DNA of 64,000 bases from Vibrio superstes (GTDB lineage: Bacteria > Pseudomonadota > Gammaproteobacteria > Enterobacterales > Vibrionaceae). This document shows, piece after piece, positions 34,540 through 45,345 of the stretch. A program made the translations under genes and the position numbers. The DNA is taken from NCBI RefSeq assembly GCF_003569005.1, contig NZ_BCUR01000004.1, forward strand, positions 861,425 through 925,424, written 5' to 3'. Within the stretch, counting starts at the first letter, position 1, and every line of letters starts with the position of its first letter. The notes beneath the pieces were generated by a model. The model saw only the letters and a program-made list of their open reading frames with translations. It ran no database searches and was not told where the DNA came from.

Positions 34540-35847
34540 TTACATGATCAAACCGAATGCCGTTGGTAGCGCCATCGAGATTGCAGGAAGATAAGTCACT
34601 AGCATTAAGATCATGAATATTACAAGGAAGAACGGGAGAAGCGGTTTCACGATTGAATCAATGGTGATGCCACTGACTTTGCATCCCGTGAATAAAATCG
34701 GTCCCACTGGTGGAGTGATCGTCCCTAGTGACAGGTTAAAGACCATTAAGATACCAAATTGCACTGGGTGCATGCCTAAGCTCATGCAGATTGGTAAGAA
34801 TATTGGTGTGAATATCAATACCGCAGGCGTTGGATCCATAAAGGTACCGATGAACAGCAATACAACGTTAATGATCAGTAGTATCAGGATTGGGTTGTCA
34901 GTCAGCACTAGTAGACCATCAGCAATCAATGAAGGGATCTGAGTAAAAGACATTACCCACGACATGATGGATGATGCGCCAATCATGAAGATAACGATGG
35001 AAGTCATTTTTGCTGTGTTTAAGAAGATTTTGGGTAAGTCTAGAACCTTCAGTTGGCGGTAACTAAACCCAAGGATCATCGCATACACAACAGCGATAGC
35101 CGACGCTTCGGTAGCGGTAAAAATCCCGCCCAATATACCGCCAATCACTACCACGATGAGAGAAAGACTCGGAATGGCTTTAATTGAAACATCAATACAT
35201 TCTTTAAGCGTCATTCTGTGTTTGGATACATAGCCGAGTTTTCTACCGGTTATCGCCGCCACAATCATGACGCCTAATCCCCATAAAATGCCTGGTACGT
35301 AACCGCCCATAAAGAGTGCAGACACCGATACCGAACCCGCTACAGTCGCATAAACGATTAACGCATTAGATGGTGGAATAAGCATGCCAGTTGGCGCAGA
35401 TGCAATGTTTACAGCGGTTGTGAACTTAGGGTCGTAACCTTCTTGCTTTTGAATTGGCGTCATTATCCCACCAACTGCGGCGCAAGAGGCTACGCCAGAT
35501 CCACTGATGGAGCCAAAAAGCATATTAGACACAACATTGGTTTGTGCTAATGGGGCTGGGAAGAACCCACTAATGATTTTAGAGAAATTAATGAGTCGTA
35601 TGGCGATGCCGCCATTGTTCATTATGTTTCCGGCCAGAATAAAAAAGGGAATGGCCAGTAAAGCAAAAGAGTCTAATCCGACAAACATGCGCTGTGCAGA
35701 GGTTGTCAGGGCGCCTTGGTATGGCAGTATGCAAGTCATTGCGGCAAATGAGGAGATACCCACCGCAATGGCTATTGGCGCGCCAAGAACGAGCAGTACT
35801 AGAACGCCAGTGAACATGACTATTGAAGCAGTAACAGCGAGGTCCAT
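34540..35847 (-). CDS. TRAP transporter large permease subunit (DctM type)
   Basis: 435 residues, about 12 hydrophobic segments, with the DctM pattern GAPIAIAVGISS near residue 24, FVGLDSFALLAIPFFILAGN (about 52-71) and FGSISGSGVASCAAVG (about 111-126). Na+-coupled importer half that works with the DctQ subunit upstream and the binding protein. The stop of dctQ and this start are directly adjacent. The kduI, YiaL-like and uxuB-like neighbours suggest a hexuronate or aldonate substrate. Confidence 0.92.
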   Translation of the reverse strand: MDLAVTASIVMFTGVLVLLVLGAPIAIAVGISSFAAMTCILPYQGALTTSAQRMFVGLDSFALLAIPFFILAGNIMNNGGIAIRLINFSKIISGFFPAPLAQTNVVSNMLFGSISGSGVASCAAVGGIMTPIQKQEGYDPKFTTAVNIASAPTGMLIPPSNALIVYATVAGSVSVSALFMGGYVPGILWGLGVMIVAAITGRKLGYVSKHRMTLKECIDVSIKAIPSLSLIVVVIGGILGGIFTATEASAIAVVYAMILGFSYRQLKVLDLPKIFLNTAKMTSIVIFMIGASSIMSWVMSFTQIPSLIADGLLVLTDNPILILLIINVVLLFIGTFMDPTPAVLIFTPIFLPICMSLGMHPVQFGILMVFNLSLGTITPPVGPILFTGCKVSGITIDSIVKPLLPFFLVIFMILMLVTYLPAISMALPTAFGLIM

Positions 35848-36378
35848 TTAGCTTTCCCCCTTACTTTCTGTTTGATGATTGAATAGGGCGCTCAATAGTT
35901 TGGCTTCGTTGACAACGAAGTAGAAAAGAATCAAGCCGCCGGCAATTGGGATGACAGAATAGATGACTCCCATAGGGATTTGTAATGCGGAGTCCATTTG
36001 CCACATTTGGCGAGTCGCACTGCTATAGCCTCCAGTGATCATAACGGTGAACGCAAAAACGGCAGTAATTAGTTCAATAATGATTTCAACGACAGTACGA
36101 ACTTTGAAACTCAGTTTTTCTTTAACGAAGGTAATGGCCATGTGTTCGCGTAAACCAAAGACAAACGATGCCCCCAAGAGCACTAGCCAGATAAATAGAT
36201 AGCGAGAAAGGACTTCGCTCACGGCACTTGGGCTGTTAAAGACATAGCGTGAGATAACTTGATAGGTAACCAGAGCTGTCATAATTCCGACGATAGAAAT
36301 GAGTATCCATGACAGCAATCTATCCACCCATGATCGTAACCAATTCAATCCAGAACAGATTTTGTTTAATTTACTCAT
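35848..36378 (-). CDS. TRAP transporter small permease subunit (DctQ type)
   Basis: 176 residues from the ATG at 36378, which has AAGG 6 bases upstream; the longer frame to 36432 adds no plausible protein. Four membrane helices, with the DctQ-type segment YQVISRYVFNSPSAVSEVLSRYLF (about 44-67) and LREHMAI. Partner of the large subunit next to it. Between the binding-protein gene (63 bases) and dctM. Confidence 0.88.
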   Translation of the reverse strand: MSKLNKICSGLNWLRSWVDRLLSWILISIVGIMTALVTYQVISRYVFNSPSAVSEVLSRYLFIWLVLLGASFVFGLREHMAITFVKEKLSFKVRTVVEIIIELITAVFAFTVMITGGYSSATRQMWQMDSALQIPMGVIYSVIPIAGGLILFYFVVNEAKLLSALFNHQTESKGES

Positions 36379-36440
36379 ACTCAACCTTGTGAAAACGATG
36401 TGAACAAGGACAGGAGGCATGCCCCTGTCCATAGTTGGGC

Positions 36441-37421
36441 TTACAACAATGCGGTAATTCGTTCGTAAATGGCTTTTTGTTCTGGAGTTTGGATTAACTC
36501 TTCTTGAAGAGGTTTACAGGCCTGAACGAAAGGTTCGATATCCACTTCGTTAAACTTAGCGCCAGTATCTTCCGCGGCTTTCTTAGAGATACTGACTTGG
36601 TTTTTCCAGAGATCAAACTGCGTATCGATGCTCTTTTTTGCTAGTCTCTCAAAGGCTGCTCTATCTTCTTTAGACATGCTGTTTAGGAAGAAACTGCTTG
36701 CGACAACAAGGTCAGGTACCATCAAGTGGCGTGTTGCCGAATAGTAGCCCGCTACCTCGTATTGCTTCAGGTCGTAGTAAGTGATTTCACTGTTTTCAGC
36801 GCCATCAAGCACGCCTTGCTGTATAGCCGAATACACTTCACCTTGTCCCATAGGAACGCCTTGACCACCCATACAGCCAAGTGTCTTTATCATAGTGTCA
36901 GATTGCATGACACGGATTTTCATGCCGTTCATGTCTTCTATGTTGTTTACCGGCCCCGCTTTGCTATAGATAGAACGAGCACCACCGGTGTAGGCTGCAA
37001 CGACTTCAAACCCCATTCTAGAAGTTTCCTTGAATAGATCGTCTAAGACGCCTGTGGTAAATACGGCTTGCTGGTGGTCGTAACCGCTGTACACATAAGG
37101 AAGACCAATGACGCTGAAATTACGGTTATAGTTTTCAACTAGTGGGTTTGCAACGACCGCCATTTGAATAGCGCCATTTTGTACTAACTCTAACGAAGCA
37201 CGTTGATCGCCTAGAAGTTCATTTGGGTAAATCTCAAGGGTATAGCGACCGTCAGTGGCTTTATTTAGCTTCTCACCAAACTCATGAAGCGCTTGATACT
37301 GAGGATGTTGGTCGGACTGATTAAAGGCGGCTTTGATTTCAGTTGCGGCATTAGCCACTGCAGATAGGCTTAGTGCGCTAACCAGTGCTGCTGCAACAGG
37401 TAAGGTTTTAAAGGTCTTCAT
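36441..37421 (-). CDS. TRAP transporter substrate-binding protein (DctP type)
   Basis: 326 residues with a signal peptide (ends NAATE) and a DctP/TAXI-type two-lobe fold: FNQSDQHPQYQALHEFGEKL at the beginning, YPNELLGDQRASLELVQNGAI around residue 65, and a GMKIRVMQSD stretch (about 170) containing the Arg that binds the substrate carboxylate in this family. Delivers an organic acid, here probably a hexuronate or aldonate judging by the neighbours, to the permease. Confidence 0.92.
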   Translation of the reverse strand: MKTFKTLPVAAALVSALSLSAVANAATEIKAAFNQSDQHPQYQALHEFGEKLNKATDGRYTLEIYPNELLGDQRASLELVQNGAIQMAVVANPLVENYNRNFSVIGLPYVYSGYDHQQAVFTTGVLDDLFKETSRMGFEVVAAYTGGARSIYSKAGPVNNIEDMNGMKIRVMQSDTMIKTLGCMGGQGVPMGQGEVYSAIQQGVLDGAENSEITYYDLKQYEVAGYYSATRHLMVPDLVVASSFFLNSMSKEDRAAFERLAKKSIDTQFDLWKNQVSISKKAAEDTGAKFNEVDIEPFVQACKPLQEELIQTPEQKAIYERITALL

Positions 37422-37482
37422 AGTGTTACTCCATTATCAATGTAAGGAACGTTTGTAGTGCGTGAGTAATGAAATAGAATGA

Positions 37483-38322
37483 CTATTGGATGGAATCCAT
37501 GTCGACAAAATCCATATCATCAAAGGTTTGATTCTCACCTAGCATGCCCCAGATGAAGCTATAGTTTTGAGTCCCGCAGCCAGAGTGAATTGACCAACTG
37601 GGCGACAGAATCATTTGATAGTTTCGGACAACAACGTGGCGGGTTTCTGTGGGTTCTCCCATCAAATGGAACACCACTTGTTGCGGTTGAATATCAAAAT
37701 AAAAATACGCTTCCATGCGACGTTCATGCGTATGAGCGGGCATTGTGTTCCAAACACTTCCTTCTTGTAAGGCAGTCACGCCCATGGACAGTTGGCAGGT
37801 GGGTAATACGTCAGGATGTAGGTACTGTCTGATCACTCGCTCATTGGCATTGGCAGTGCTACCAAGTTCAACTAGGTTGGCTTCTGAACGACGAATGATT
37901 CGTGATGGGTATGAATGATGTGCTGGAGCGCTGATGCAATACAGCAATGCTGGGTTGCTGTTATTGAGAGAACTGAAGATCAGATTGTCACTTCCCATGC
38001 CCATATAGAGACCATCCAAGTGGTCGAGTGTATAAGTTTCAGAGCCCGATTTAACTTGAGCTTGCCCGCCCAGGTTGATCACCCCAAGCTCTCTGCGCTG
38101 TAAGAAATGCTCAACTCCAAAGGCCTTATTATCAATCGCATCGTTCAACGCAAGTTCATGGTCATTAGGAGAAACCCCAAGTACAACAATGCGATCAATG
38201 TGGCTATACACGGCAACTATTTCATTGTCTTTAAACATGCACTCTGTTAACAACTCCTCGCGCAAACGGGTAGTGTCGTAATCTTTGGCATCGCGCGGAT
38301 TGTTGTTGTAGTTAATCTTCAT
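37483..38322 (-). CDS. kduI: 5-keto-4-deoxyuronate isomerase
   Basis: 279 residues, full length. The double-cupin KduI family is recognisable: REELLTECMF near the start, a mid-part GLYMGMGSDNL, and the metal-binding stretch MPAHTHERRMEAYFYFD (about 194-210) with two His, Glu and later HSGCGTQNYSFIWGM. Converts 4-deoxy-L-threo-5-hexosulose uronate to 3-deoxy-D-glycero-2,5-hexodiulosonate in breakdown of pectin or other unsaturated uronates. No kduD, kdgK or eda is present in the cluster. Same transcript direction as the TRAP genes. Confidence 0.92.
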   Translation of the reverse strand: MKINYNNNPRDAKDYDTTRLREELLTECMFKDNEIVAVYSHIDRIVVLGVSPNDHELALNDAIDNKAFGVEHFLQRRELGVINLGGQAQVKSGSETYTLDHLDGLYMGMGSDNLIFSSLNNSNPALLYCISAPAHHSYPSRIIRRSEANLVELGSTANANERVIRQYLHPDVLPTCQLSMGVTALQEGSVWNTMPAHTHERRMEAYFYFDIQPQQVVFHLMGEPTETRHVVVRNYQMILSPSWSIHSGCGTQNYSFIWGMLGENQTFDDMDFVDMDSIQ

Positions 38323-38362
38323 AAGTACTCTCTAGTCGAAACTTTGATAGTTATTTGGGTTA

Positions 38363-39907
<1,545 letters not shown>

Positions 39908-41377
39908 ATGGTGAGGTTAATGTTGAAAAATATATTAGAAGGTCGCTTCGACGAAGTAACGGAATACAATCGCTCAGATCTAGCTAGTAACATCGTCCAT
40001 ATCGGATTTGGTGCGTTCCACCGAGGTCACCAAGCGGTCTATAACGACATGACAAATGCAATATCGAGTGAGAAGTGGGGCATCTGTGAAATCAATATGT
40101 TCGGGCCTGCTGACCTAATCGAAAACCTACGAAAGCAGGATCATCAGTTCAGTGTTGTCGAAACCTCAAAATCAGGCGTAACAAAGCGCTTAGTTCGCAC
40201 CGTTACTGAATCGATTCACACTCCGTTAGATGGCATTGAGTCGGCAATTCAAAAATTGGTTGAGCCCCAAGTTCGCATTGTCTCTATGACGATTACTGAA
40301 AAAGGTTACTGTGCTGACCCGCAATCTAGAACCCTAGACCAATCTAATCCTTTGATTGCTCATGATCTGGAAAATCCATCTAATCCTAAGTCTGCGATTG
40401 GTTTGGTCACTGAGGCGCTGCGTATTCGCAAGAACAAGGGCCTTGATGCATTCAGCGTCATGTCCTGTGACAACATTCCAGAAAATGGCGCACTCACAAA
40501 AGGCGTTGTGGTTGAATTTGCCCGCATAATCGATGCTGACTTGGGCGAGTGGATTGCTCAGAACGTCACCTTTCCAAGCTCGATGGTCGATCGGATTGTA
40601 CCCGCAATGACAGAGGAAGAGTTCGACATCATTGAGGAAGCAACAGGCTATCGAGATCCTTGTGGCATTGTTTGTGAAGATTTTCGCCAATGGGTTATTG
40701 AAGATGATTTTGTTGCGGGTCGTCCTGATTGGGATAAGGCAGGAGCCACCTTAGTTCGAGATGTACTGCCTTACGAGGAAATGAAACTGAGAATGCTTAA
40801 CGGCTCTCACTCGTTCTTGGCGTACAACGGCTCACTTGCAGGCTACGACTACATCTACCAGTGCATGGAAGATGAGCAACTTAAATCTGTTACGCAAAAG
40901 CTAATGATTGACGAGCAAGGGCGCTCATTAAGCCCTTCTCTGGATGTAAATCTAGAAGAATACGCAGAACTGCTTATAGATCGCTTTAGCAACCCAAACA
41001 TTAAACATAAGACATACCAGATTGCGATGGATGGCTCTCAAAAGCTACCCCAACGAGCGTTAGATCCGTTCTTGACGCTACAAGAGCGAGGGGTAGAAGC
41101 CAAGATACAACCAGTAATTATTGCAGGTTGGATGCATTACCTGATGAATGCTCAACAAACCTCTACTGAGATTCATGATCCACTCGCAATGACCTTTCAA
41201 GACATTATGGCGTCTTTCAGCGATAAAGCGTCTGTAGCATCGGGCCTGCTAGGCATTCAAAGTGTGTTTGGTGAACACGGCAAAGACAACAAAGAGCTCA
41301 TTGACGGTGTTATGAAAGCATTTAATGACATTAGTGAACGTGGCATTAAAAAAACTATTGAAAATTTGGCGCAATAA
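39908..41377 (+). CDS. uxuB: Mannitol-dehydrogenase-family oxidoreductase, probable fructuronate reductase
   Basis: 489 residues. N-terminal NAD-binding signature VHIGFGAFHRGHQAVY (about 31-46), then VVSMTI-like ISMT ITEKGYC around 120, and the catalytic-domain signature EMKLRMLNGSHSFLAY (about 295-310) with the Lys/Asn/His set of the family. UxuB reduces D-fructuronate to D-mannonate; UxaB-type tagaturonate reduction is the alternative. No uxuA follows. A second ATG at 39920 is close to a GAGG, so the start may be four codons later. First gene of a plus-strand operon, with 12 bases to the next start. Confidence 0.85.
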   Translation: MVRLMLKNILEGRFDEVTEYNRSDLASNIVHIGFGAFHRGHQAVYNDMTNAISSEKWGICEINMFGPADLIENLRKQDHQFSVVETSKSGVTKRLVRTVTESIHTPLDGIESAIQKLVEPQVRIVSMTITEKGYCADPQSRTLDQSNPLIAHDLENPSNPKSAIGLVTEALRIRKNKGLDAFSVMSCDNIPENGALTKGVVVEFARIIDADLGEWIAQNVTFPSSMVDRIVPAMTEEEFDIIEEATGYRDPCGIVCEDFRQWVIEDDFVAGRPDWDKAGATLVRDVLPYEEMKLRMLNGSHSFLAYNGSLAGYDYIYQCMEDEQLKSVTQKLMIDEQGRSLSPSLDVNLEEYAELLIDRFSNPNIKHKTYQIAMDGSQKLPQRALDPFLTLQERGVEAKIQPVIIAGWMHYLMNAQQTSTEIHDPLAMTFQDIMASFSDKASVASGLLGIQSVFGEHGKDNKELIDGVMKAFNDISERGIKKTIENLAQ

Positions 41378-41389
41378 AAGGATCTCATT

Positions 41390-42403
41390 ATGAAAACGTT
41401 AATCTGCCAAGAACCACACAAGATTGAGTATGTAGAACGAAGCGTCCCACAAATTGAGCCAAATGAAGTGCTACTGAAAATCAATGCAGTTGGTATATGT
41501 GGTACTGATATTCATGCGTTTGCTGGTAAGCAAGCTTTCTTTAGTTACCCTCGTGTCTTAGGTCATGAGATTAGTGGGACTGCTACGGAAATTGGTGTGG
41601 ATGTTACCACCGTGTTTTCAGGAAAACGCTATTCGGTCATTCCAGCTATCGCCTGTGGCGTGTGTCCAGCATGCATCGATGAAAAACCAAATTGTTGTGA
41701 AAGCATTTCACTGTATGGCGTTCATCAAGATGGCGGTTTCTCTGAGTATCTTGCAGTGCGAGAATCGAACCTGATTGAATTGCCCGATTCGGTATCAAAC
41801 AGCCAAGGGGCATTGGTGGAATGCTTTGCAATCAGTGCTCATGCCGTTCGTAGAGCGAAGATCATTGAAGGCGAGTGCGCCTTAGTAGTTGGAGCCGGCC
41901 CAATAGGTCTAGCAGCTGCAGCTATTGCTAAAGCAGGAGGCGCAGAAGTTATCGTTGCGGATGTGGCTGAAGAACGATTGCAGTGGGCTGAAAGTAAGTT
42001 AGGCCTGAAAACGCTCAATGCTTCCTTAGAAACATACAAGGCGGATGTCGCGGCGGCCTTTGGAAAAGGTGCGGATGTGGTGTTTGATGCTACTGGGTTC
42101 GATAAATCTATGTCGAATGCGGTGAATCTGATTCGGAATGGAGGAAGGTTGGTTTTCATCGGTTTCACTAAGGGTGAACTTGCATTCCATAACCCAACTT
42201 TCCACATGAAAGAGACGACGTTAATGAGTTCAAGAAACGCGACTCGAGAGGACTTTGAACACGTCATTGAGTTAATGGCTTCAGGGGCTATTTCAGAAAA
42301 TATTATGAAAAACAAAGAGTACGACTTTCATTCATTTGGCCTTAGATATGGTGAAGATGTTTGTCAGAACAAAGACTTGGTCAAGGGCGTAATTACGTTT
42401 TAA
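41390..42403 (+). CDS. Zinc-dependent MDR dehydrogenase, probable L-gulonate/L-galactonate 5-dehydrogenase type
   Basis: 337 residues. Catalytic-zinc motif VGICGTDIHAF (Cys37) and LGHEISGT (His59, Glu60), structural-zinc region IACGVCPACIDEKPNCC, and a Rossmann GAGPIGLAAAA (about 169-179). Similar in pattern to RspB/LgoD-type enzymes that oxidise L-gulonate or L-galactonate at C5 to fructuronate or tagaturonate. Directly behind a UxuB-like reductase, the product would be its substrate, giving an L-gulonate to D-mannonate route. Substrate is inferred. Confidence 0.8.
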   Translation: MKTLICQEPHKIEYVERSVPQIEPNEVLLKINAVGICGTDIHAFAGKQAFFSYPRVLGHEISGTATEIGVDVTTVFSGKRYSVIPAIACGVCPACIDEKPNCCESISLYGVHQDGGFSEYLAVRESNLIELPDSVSNSQGALVECFAISAHAVRRAKIIEGECALVVGAGPIGLAAAAIAKAGGAEVIVADVAEERLQWAESKLGLKTLNASLETYKADVAAAFGKGADVVFDATGFDKSMSNAVNLIRNGGRLVFIGFTKGELAFHNPTFHMKETTLMSSRNATREDFEHVIELMASGAISENIMKNKEYDFHSFGLRYGEDVCQNKDLVKGVITF

Positions 42404-42415
42404 GGAAATGAAAAT

Positions 42416-43417
42416 ATGATCAGAGTAAATGAAGCAGAATTAAAAGACCTTGCGATTGCCAAGTTACTGAATGCTGGCCTATCACCAACGGTTTGTGAAG
42501 AAGTGGTTGATGTCCTATTACATGCAGAGCGAACCGGCGTGCACTCACACGGGTTAATGCGAGTCGAGCACTACTGTCATCGTTTGAGTATGGGTGGTAT
42601 CAATAAATTCGCGCAGTACAATATTGAGCAGGTGTCTCCTTCGCTCGCAATACTGGACGCAGATGATGGAATGGGGCATTCAGCGATGATTGCCGCGACT
42701 GACCATGCTATTGAACTGGCTAGTGAAACTGGACTGGGTTTTGTGAGTGTGAAAAATGGTTCTCACTGCGGTGCGCTGTCTTACTTCATGGAGCAGGCAA
42801 CCAGTAAAGGTATGATTGGTATTTCAATGACGCAAACGGACACCTGCGTTGCTCCTCACGGCTCTGCAGAGCGCTTTTTAGGAACGAATCCTATTGCCTT
42901 TGGTTTTCCAGTAAAAGACTCTCACCCTATGATTGTCGATATGGCAACAAGTGCCACAGCCTTTGGCAAGTTACTTCTTGCAAAAGAAACTGGACAACCA
43001 ATCGGTGAGAATTTAGCGATTGATGCTGAGGGCAACATGACGACAGATCCGCATCAAGTGGAGAACTTACTGACGTTTGGTGCACATAAAGGTTCGGGTA
43101 TTGCTTTGGCGATTGATGCATTAACTGGTGGTCTTATGGGAGCAAATATGAGCAATCATGTGGTTCGTATGTACGGCCAATACGAGCAAATGCGAAAGTT
43201 GGCTAGCTTAGTTATTGTCATTAATCCAGAGAAACTGGGCAACCCACTATTTAGTGCAATGATGCTTCAACTCGTTTCTGAGTTAAGGGCGACGAAGCCA
43301 ATGCCAGGTATGGATGAAGTTCTTGCTCCTAATGATCCTCAGCAAGCCTATAAAGTTAAAAGTGACGCACTTGGAATCAATCTTGCAGAATCAGTCTACG
43401 AGTATTTGAAGTCATAG
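42416..43417 (+). CDS. Malate/lactate/ureidoglycolate-dehydrogenase-family oxidoreductase (YiaK-like)
   Basis: 333 residues of the Ldh_2 (NAD(P)-dependent, non-Rossmann) family: ERTGVHSHGLMRVEHY (about 38-53), GFVSVKNGSHCGALSYF (about 109-125), APHGSAERFLGTNPIAFGFP (about 144-163), and HKGSGIALAIDAL near 223. Members reduce 2-oxoacids such as 2,3-diketo-L-gulonate (YiaK), ureidoglycolate or sulfolactate. With a TRAP carrier and a YiaL-like protein the set recalls yiaKLMNO. 12 bases behind the MDR gene, so co-transcribed. Confidence 0.85.
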   Translation: MIRVNEAELKDLAIAKLLNAGLSPTVCEEVVDVLLHAERTGVHSHGLMRVEHYCHRLSMGGINKFAQYNIEQVSPSLAILDADDGMGHSAMIAATDHAIELASETGLGFVSVKNGSHCGALSYFMEQATSKGMIGISMTQTDTCVAPHGSAERFLGTNPIAFGFPVKDSHPMIVDMATSATAFGKLLLAKETGQPIGENLAIDAEGNMTTDPHQVENLLTFGAHKGSGIALAIDALTGGLMGANMSNHVVRMYGQYEQMRKLASLVIVINPEKLGNPLFSAMMLQLVSELRATKPMPGMDEVLAPNDPQQAYKVKSDALGINLAESVYEYLKS

Positions 43418-43623
43418 GTAGCCATACTGGGGTGATGGTTGGGAGAGTTGAAAAACCTTACAATCGTCGCCTCGTCTTTCTTCAATCTGCACGCACTTAT
43501 CCCTTGAGCAAACTTAGAATGGAAAACATCGGGCGTATTTTAGTCTTCTTTTGTTGTGTTTTGAGTTTGCCTGATTTGAAATATTGAAAGTAATAATCAA
43601 TGTGATATTGTAATAAAAACTAA

Positions 43624-43638
43624 ATTGGTTAACCTATT
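43624..43638. promoter_or_regulatory. UxuR-like operator upstream of the GntR gene
   Basis: ATTGGTTAACCTAT matches the cluster dyad ATTGGTnnACCAAT at 13 of 14 positions and ends about 12 bases before the GntR ATG, consistent with autoregulation. Confidence 0.55.
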
Positions 43639-43650
43639 TATGAGGTATAT

Positions 43651-44421
43651 ATGTCGACCAGCGCTAGTACGAAGCGTCGCTATTATGAAGTAGGATTGCA
43701 GATTGAGCAATTGCTTGTAACAGGTGTGTTTAAGCCTGGAGAAAGATTGCCCTCTGAAAGAAGTTTGAGTGAACAATTTGGCACAAGCCGAGCGACCATA
43801 CGCGAAGCGATTATCATGCTTGAGTTGAAGGATTTGGTGGATGTTAGGCAAGGTGCTGGAATTTACTTTAAAGAAGCGAATCACTCTGATCTCACACTGG
43901 ATAGTGCCAGCAATGAACTAGATACTTCGGAAGTGGGTGTATTCGAGTTGCTTCAATCAAGAATGGTATTGGAAACCAGTATCATTGAATTTGCAGCTCG
44001 CAATATTAAACTCAATGAATTACGCGAACTGCGAAAGATCATTCAGCAGCAAGAAGAATTCATTGATGATAATAATAAGTTTGAAGAACTAGATCGTAAG
44101 TTTCATCTTGCTATTGCAGAGTCTACACAAAACCGAATGCTCATTTCTACAGCGTATACACTCTGGAATAGAGTAAGAACGGACAGTCCCCTTTGGAGCA
44201 AACTCAACGTCAAGTATTTGCATGACGAAGAGTTAAAGCGTAGTTGGCTTGATGAGCACAAGCGCATCTTTCAGGCTCTGCAAAAGAGAGATGAAAAGCT
44301 AGCAAAAGAAACGATGCTTAATCATTTGAGTCACAGTAAAACCGAATTACTCAAGTTAGTTGATACCAACAGTGAATCACTTATTGATGACGATGATATG
44401 TTTTTTGTCGAGGCTGAGTAA
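43651..44421 (+). CDS. GntR-family (FadR/FCD) regulator of the uronate cluster
   Basis: 256 residues. Winged helix with GVFKPGERLPSERSLSEQFGTSRATIREAI (about 30-59) and an FCD domain (about 95-235; SRMVLETSIIEFAARN, FHLAIAESTQNRML, H in DEHKRIFQAL). UxuR/ExuR-like by domain type and by the operator motif in the region. Ends before a spacer with a hairpin. Likely repressor released by a hexuronate. Confidence 0.85.
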   Translation: MSTSASTKRRYYEVGLQIEQLLVTGVFKPGERLPSERSLSEQFGTSRATIREAIIMLELKDLVDVRQGAGIYFKEANHSDLTLDSASNELDTSEVGVFELLQSRMVLETSIIEFAARNIKLNELRELRKIIQQQEEFIDDNNKFEELDRKFHLAIAESTQNRMLISTAYTLWNRVRTDSPLWSKLNVKYLHDEELKRSWLDEHKRIFQALQKRDEKLAKETMLNHLSHSKTELLKLVDTNSESLIDDDDMFFVEAE

Positions 44422-44816
44422 AGTGCTGTATTAGTACAAATTCAATAAGCTTGAGTATTATGGACATCAGTGAGGGCAAACACTTCACGAAACGGATTTC
44501 TTTTAAGCAAAGATATTCTTCAGCGACTGGCTCAAAGAATGTTCTGTCCAAGACCTTCACATCGGGCACTTCGTGACTCAGAAATGTCCAATTATGAGTT
44601 ACGTTTTATTAAACTAACGATACGCCTCAACTTCAAACGATCTTTAAAGAAAAGGGCTGTGTGGTAATTGTCCATTCTATTTGCTCGTCAACAAGGGGCT
44701 ATAGCCCCTTTGCGAGATCTGCTTTTAGTCTAATCGCTACCCTTTACGATTCATTTTGTTGAATATTTAAAACAAGTTGAAAGATAAGGGAATTGAGGGC
44801 TCAGCCTAAATTCTTT
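44422..44816. other. Spacer between the uronate cluster and the Ntn-hydrolase modules
   Basis: 395 bases with no convincing gene. A hairpin AAGGGGC-TATA-GCCCCTT at 44693-44710 could terminate transcripts from both sides. Confidence 0.5.
44693..44710. terminator. Hairpin between the two island clusters
   Basis: Perfect 7-bp GC-rich stem with TATA loop and a short T-run on the plus side. Confidence 0.5.
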
Positions 44817-45272
44817 CTATTGCGGTGGAAATGACTGATGAGTGTGGATATTAATCCATTGACCATCGCGCTTTTCTAGTACCACAGTAATTGCGTATGG
44901 GCCACCTTGAAGCTTGTTACCTTTTGCGTCATATTGGGTATAGGTTGCGTCTGCCATGTAGAAAGCTGATGTGGCTGAAGTCATAGTGACCTTCTCACGC
45001 AAGTTAGTAATATCCTGACGAGCAACACCTTCAAACGCAGCCTTATAGAAATCGGTTGCTTCAACGCGGCTCCATAATGAAAATCCGCCCATAATATAGG
45101 AATGCTCTGCAGGTGCTGCTGCAAACATGCCATCTAAGTTCGCTGCACGAGCGTTGTCCCATACGGTGTGAACTGTTTTTAAAGCTTCTGCGCGGTCGTC
45201 ATTGGTTACCGCAGCTGTAGCGTTAAATGATAAGGCTAAGATTAAGGCAGTTAGGGTCGATTTAAGTTTCAT
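44817..45272 (-). CDS. Secreted NTF2-like (SnoaL/DUF4440-type) protein, module 1
   Basis: 151 residues from the ATG at 45272 (AGGA 9 bases upstream; a further ATG two codons up is too close to it). Signal peptide ends NATAA. The mature part reads as an NTF2-like cone fold: TVWDNARAANLDGMFAAA, SLWSRVEATDFYKAAFEGV, TQYDAKGN, KRDGQWINIHTHQSF. Many such proteins are small binding proteins or isomerases. Paralogue of the gene at 49770 (shared VWDNAR, TYTQYDA, RDGQW, HQSFP). Lies 3' of the Ntn hydrolase gene behind a hairpin. Function unknown. Confidence 0.8.
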   Translation of the reverse strand: MKLKSTLTALILALSFNATAAVTNDDRAEALKTVHTVWDNARAANLDGMFAAAPAEHSYIMGGFSLWSRVEATDFYKAAFEGVARQDITNLREKVTMTSATSAFYMADATYTQYDAKGNKLQGGPYAITVVLEKRDGQWINIHTHQSFPPQ

Positions 45273-45291
45273 CGTCATTTGTCCTATATTG

Positions 45292-45328
45292 AAAAAAAGC
45301 CTCTCAACAGGTAATTGCTTCGAGGCTT
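45292..45328 (-). terminator. Intercistronic terminator-like hairpin, module 1
   Basis: Arms AAGCCTC / GAGGCTT with a T7 run on the minus strand, between the Ntn hydrolase stop and the NTF2-like start. It would allow partial readthrough. Confidence 0.7.
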
Positions 45329-45345
45329 ATTTGCTATTTAAAAAC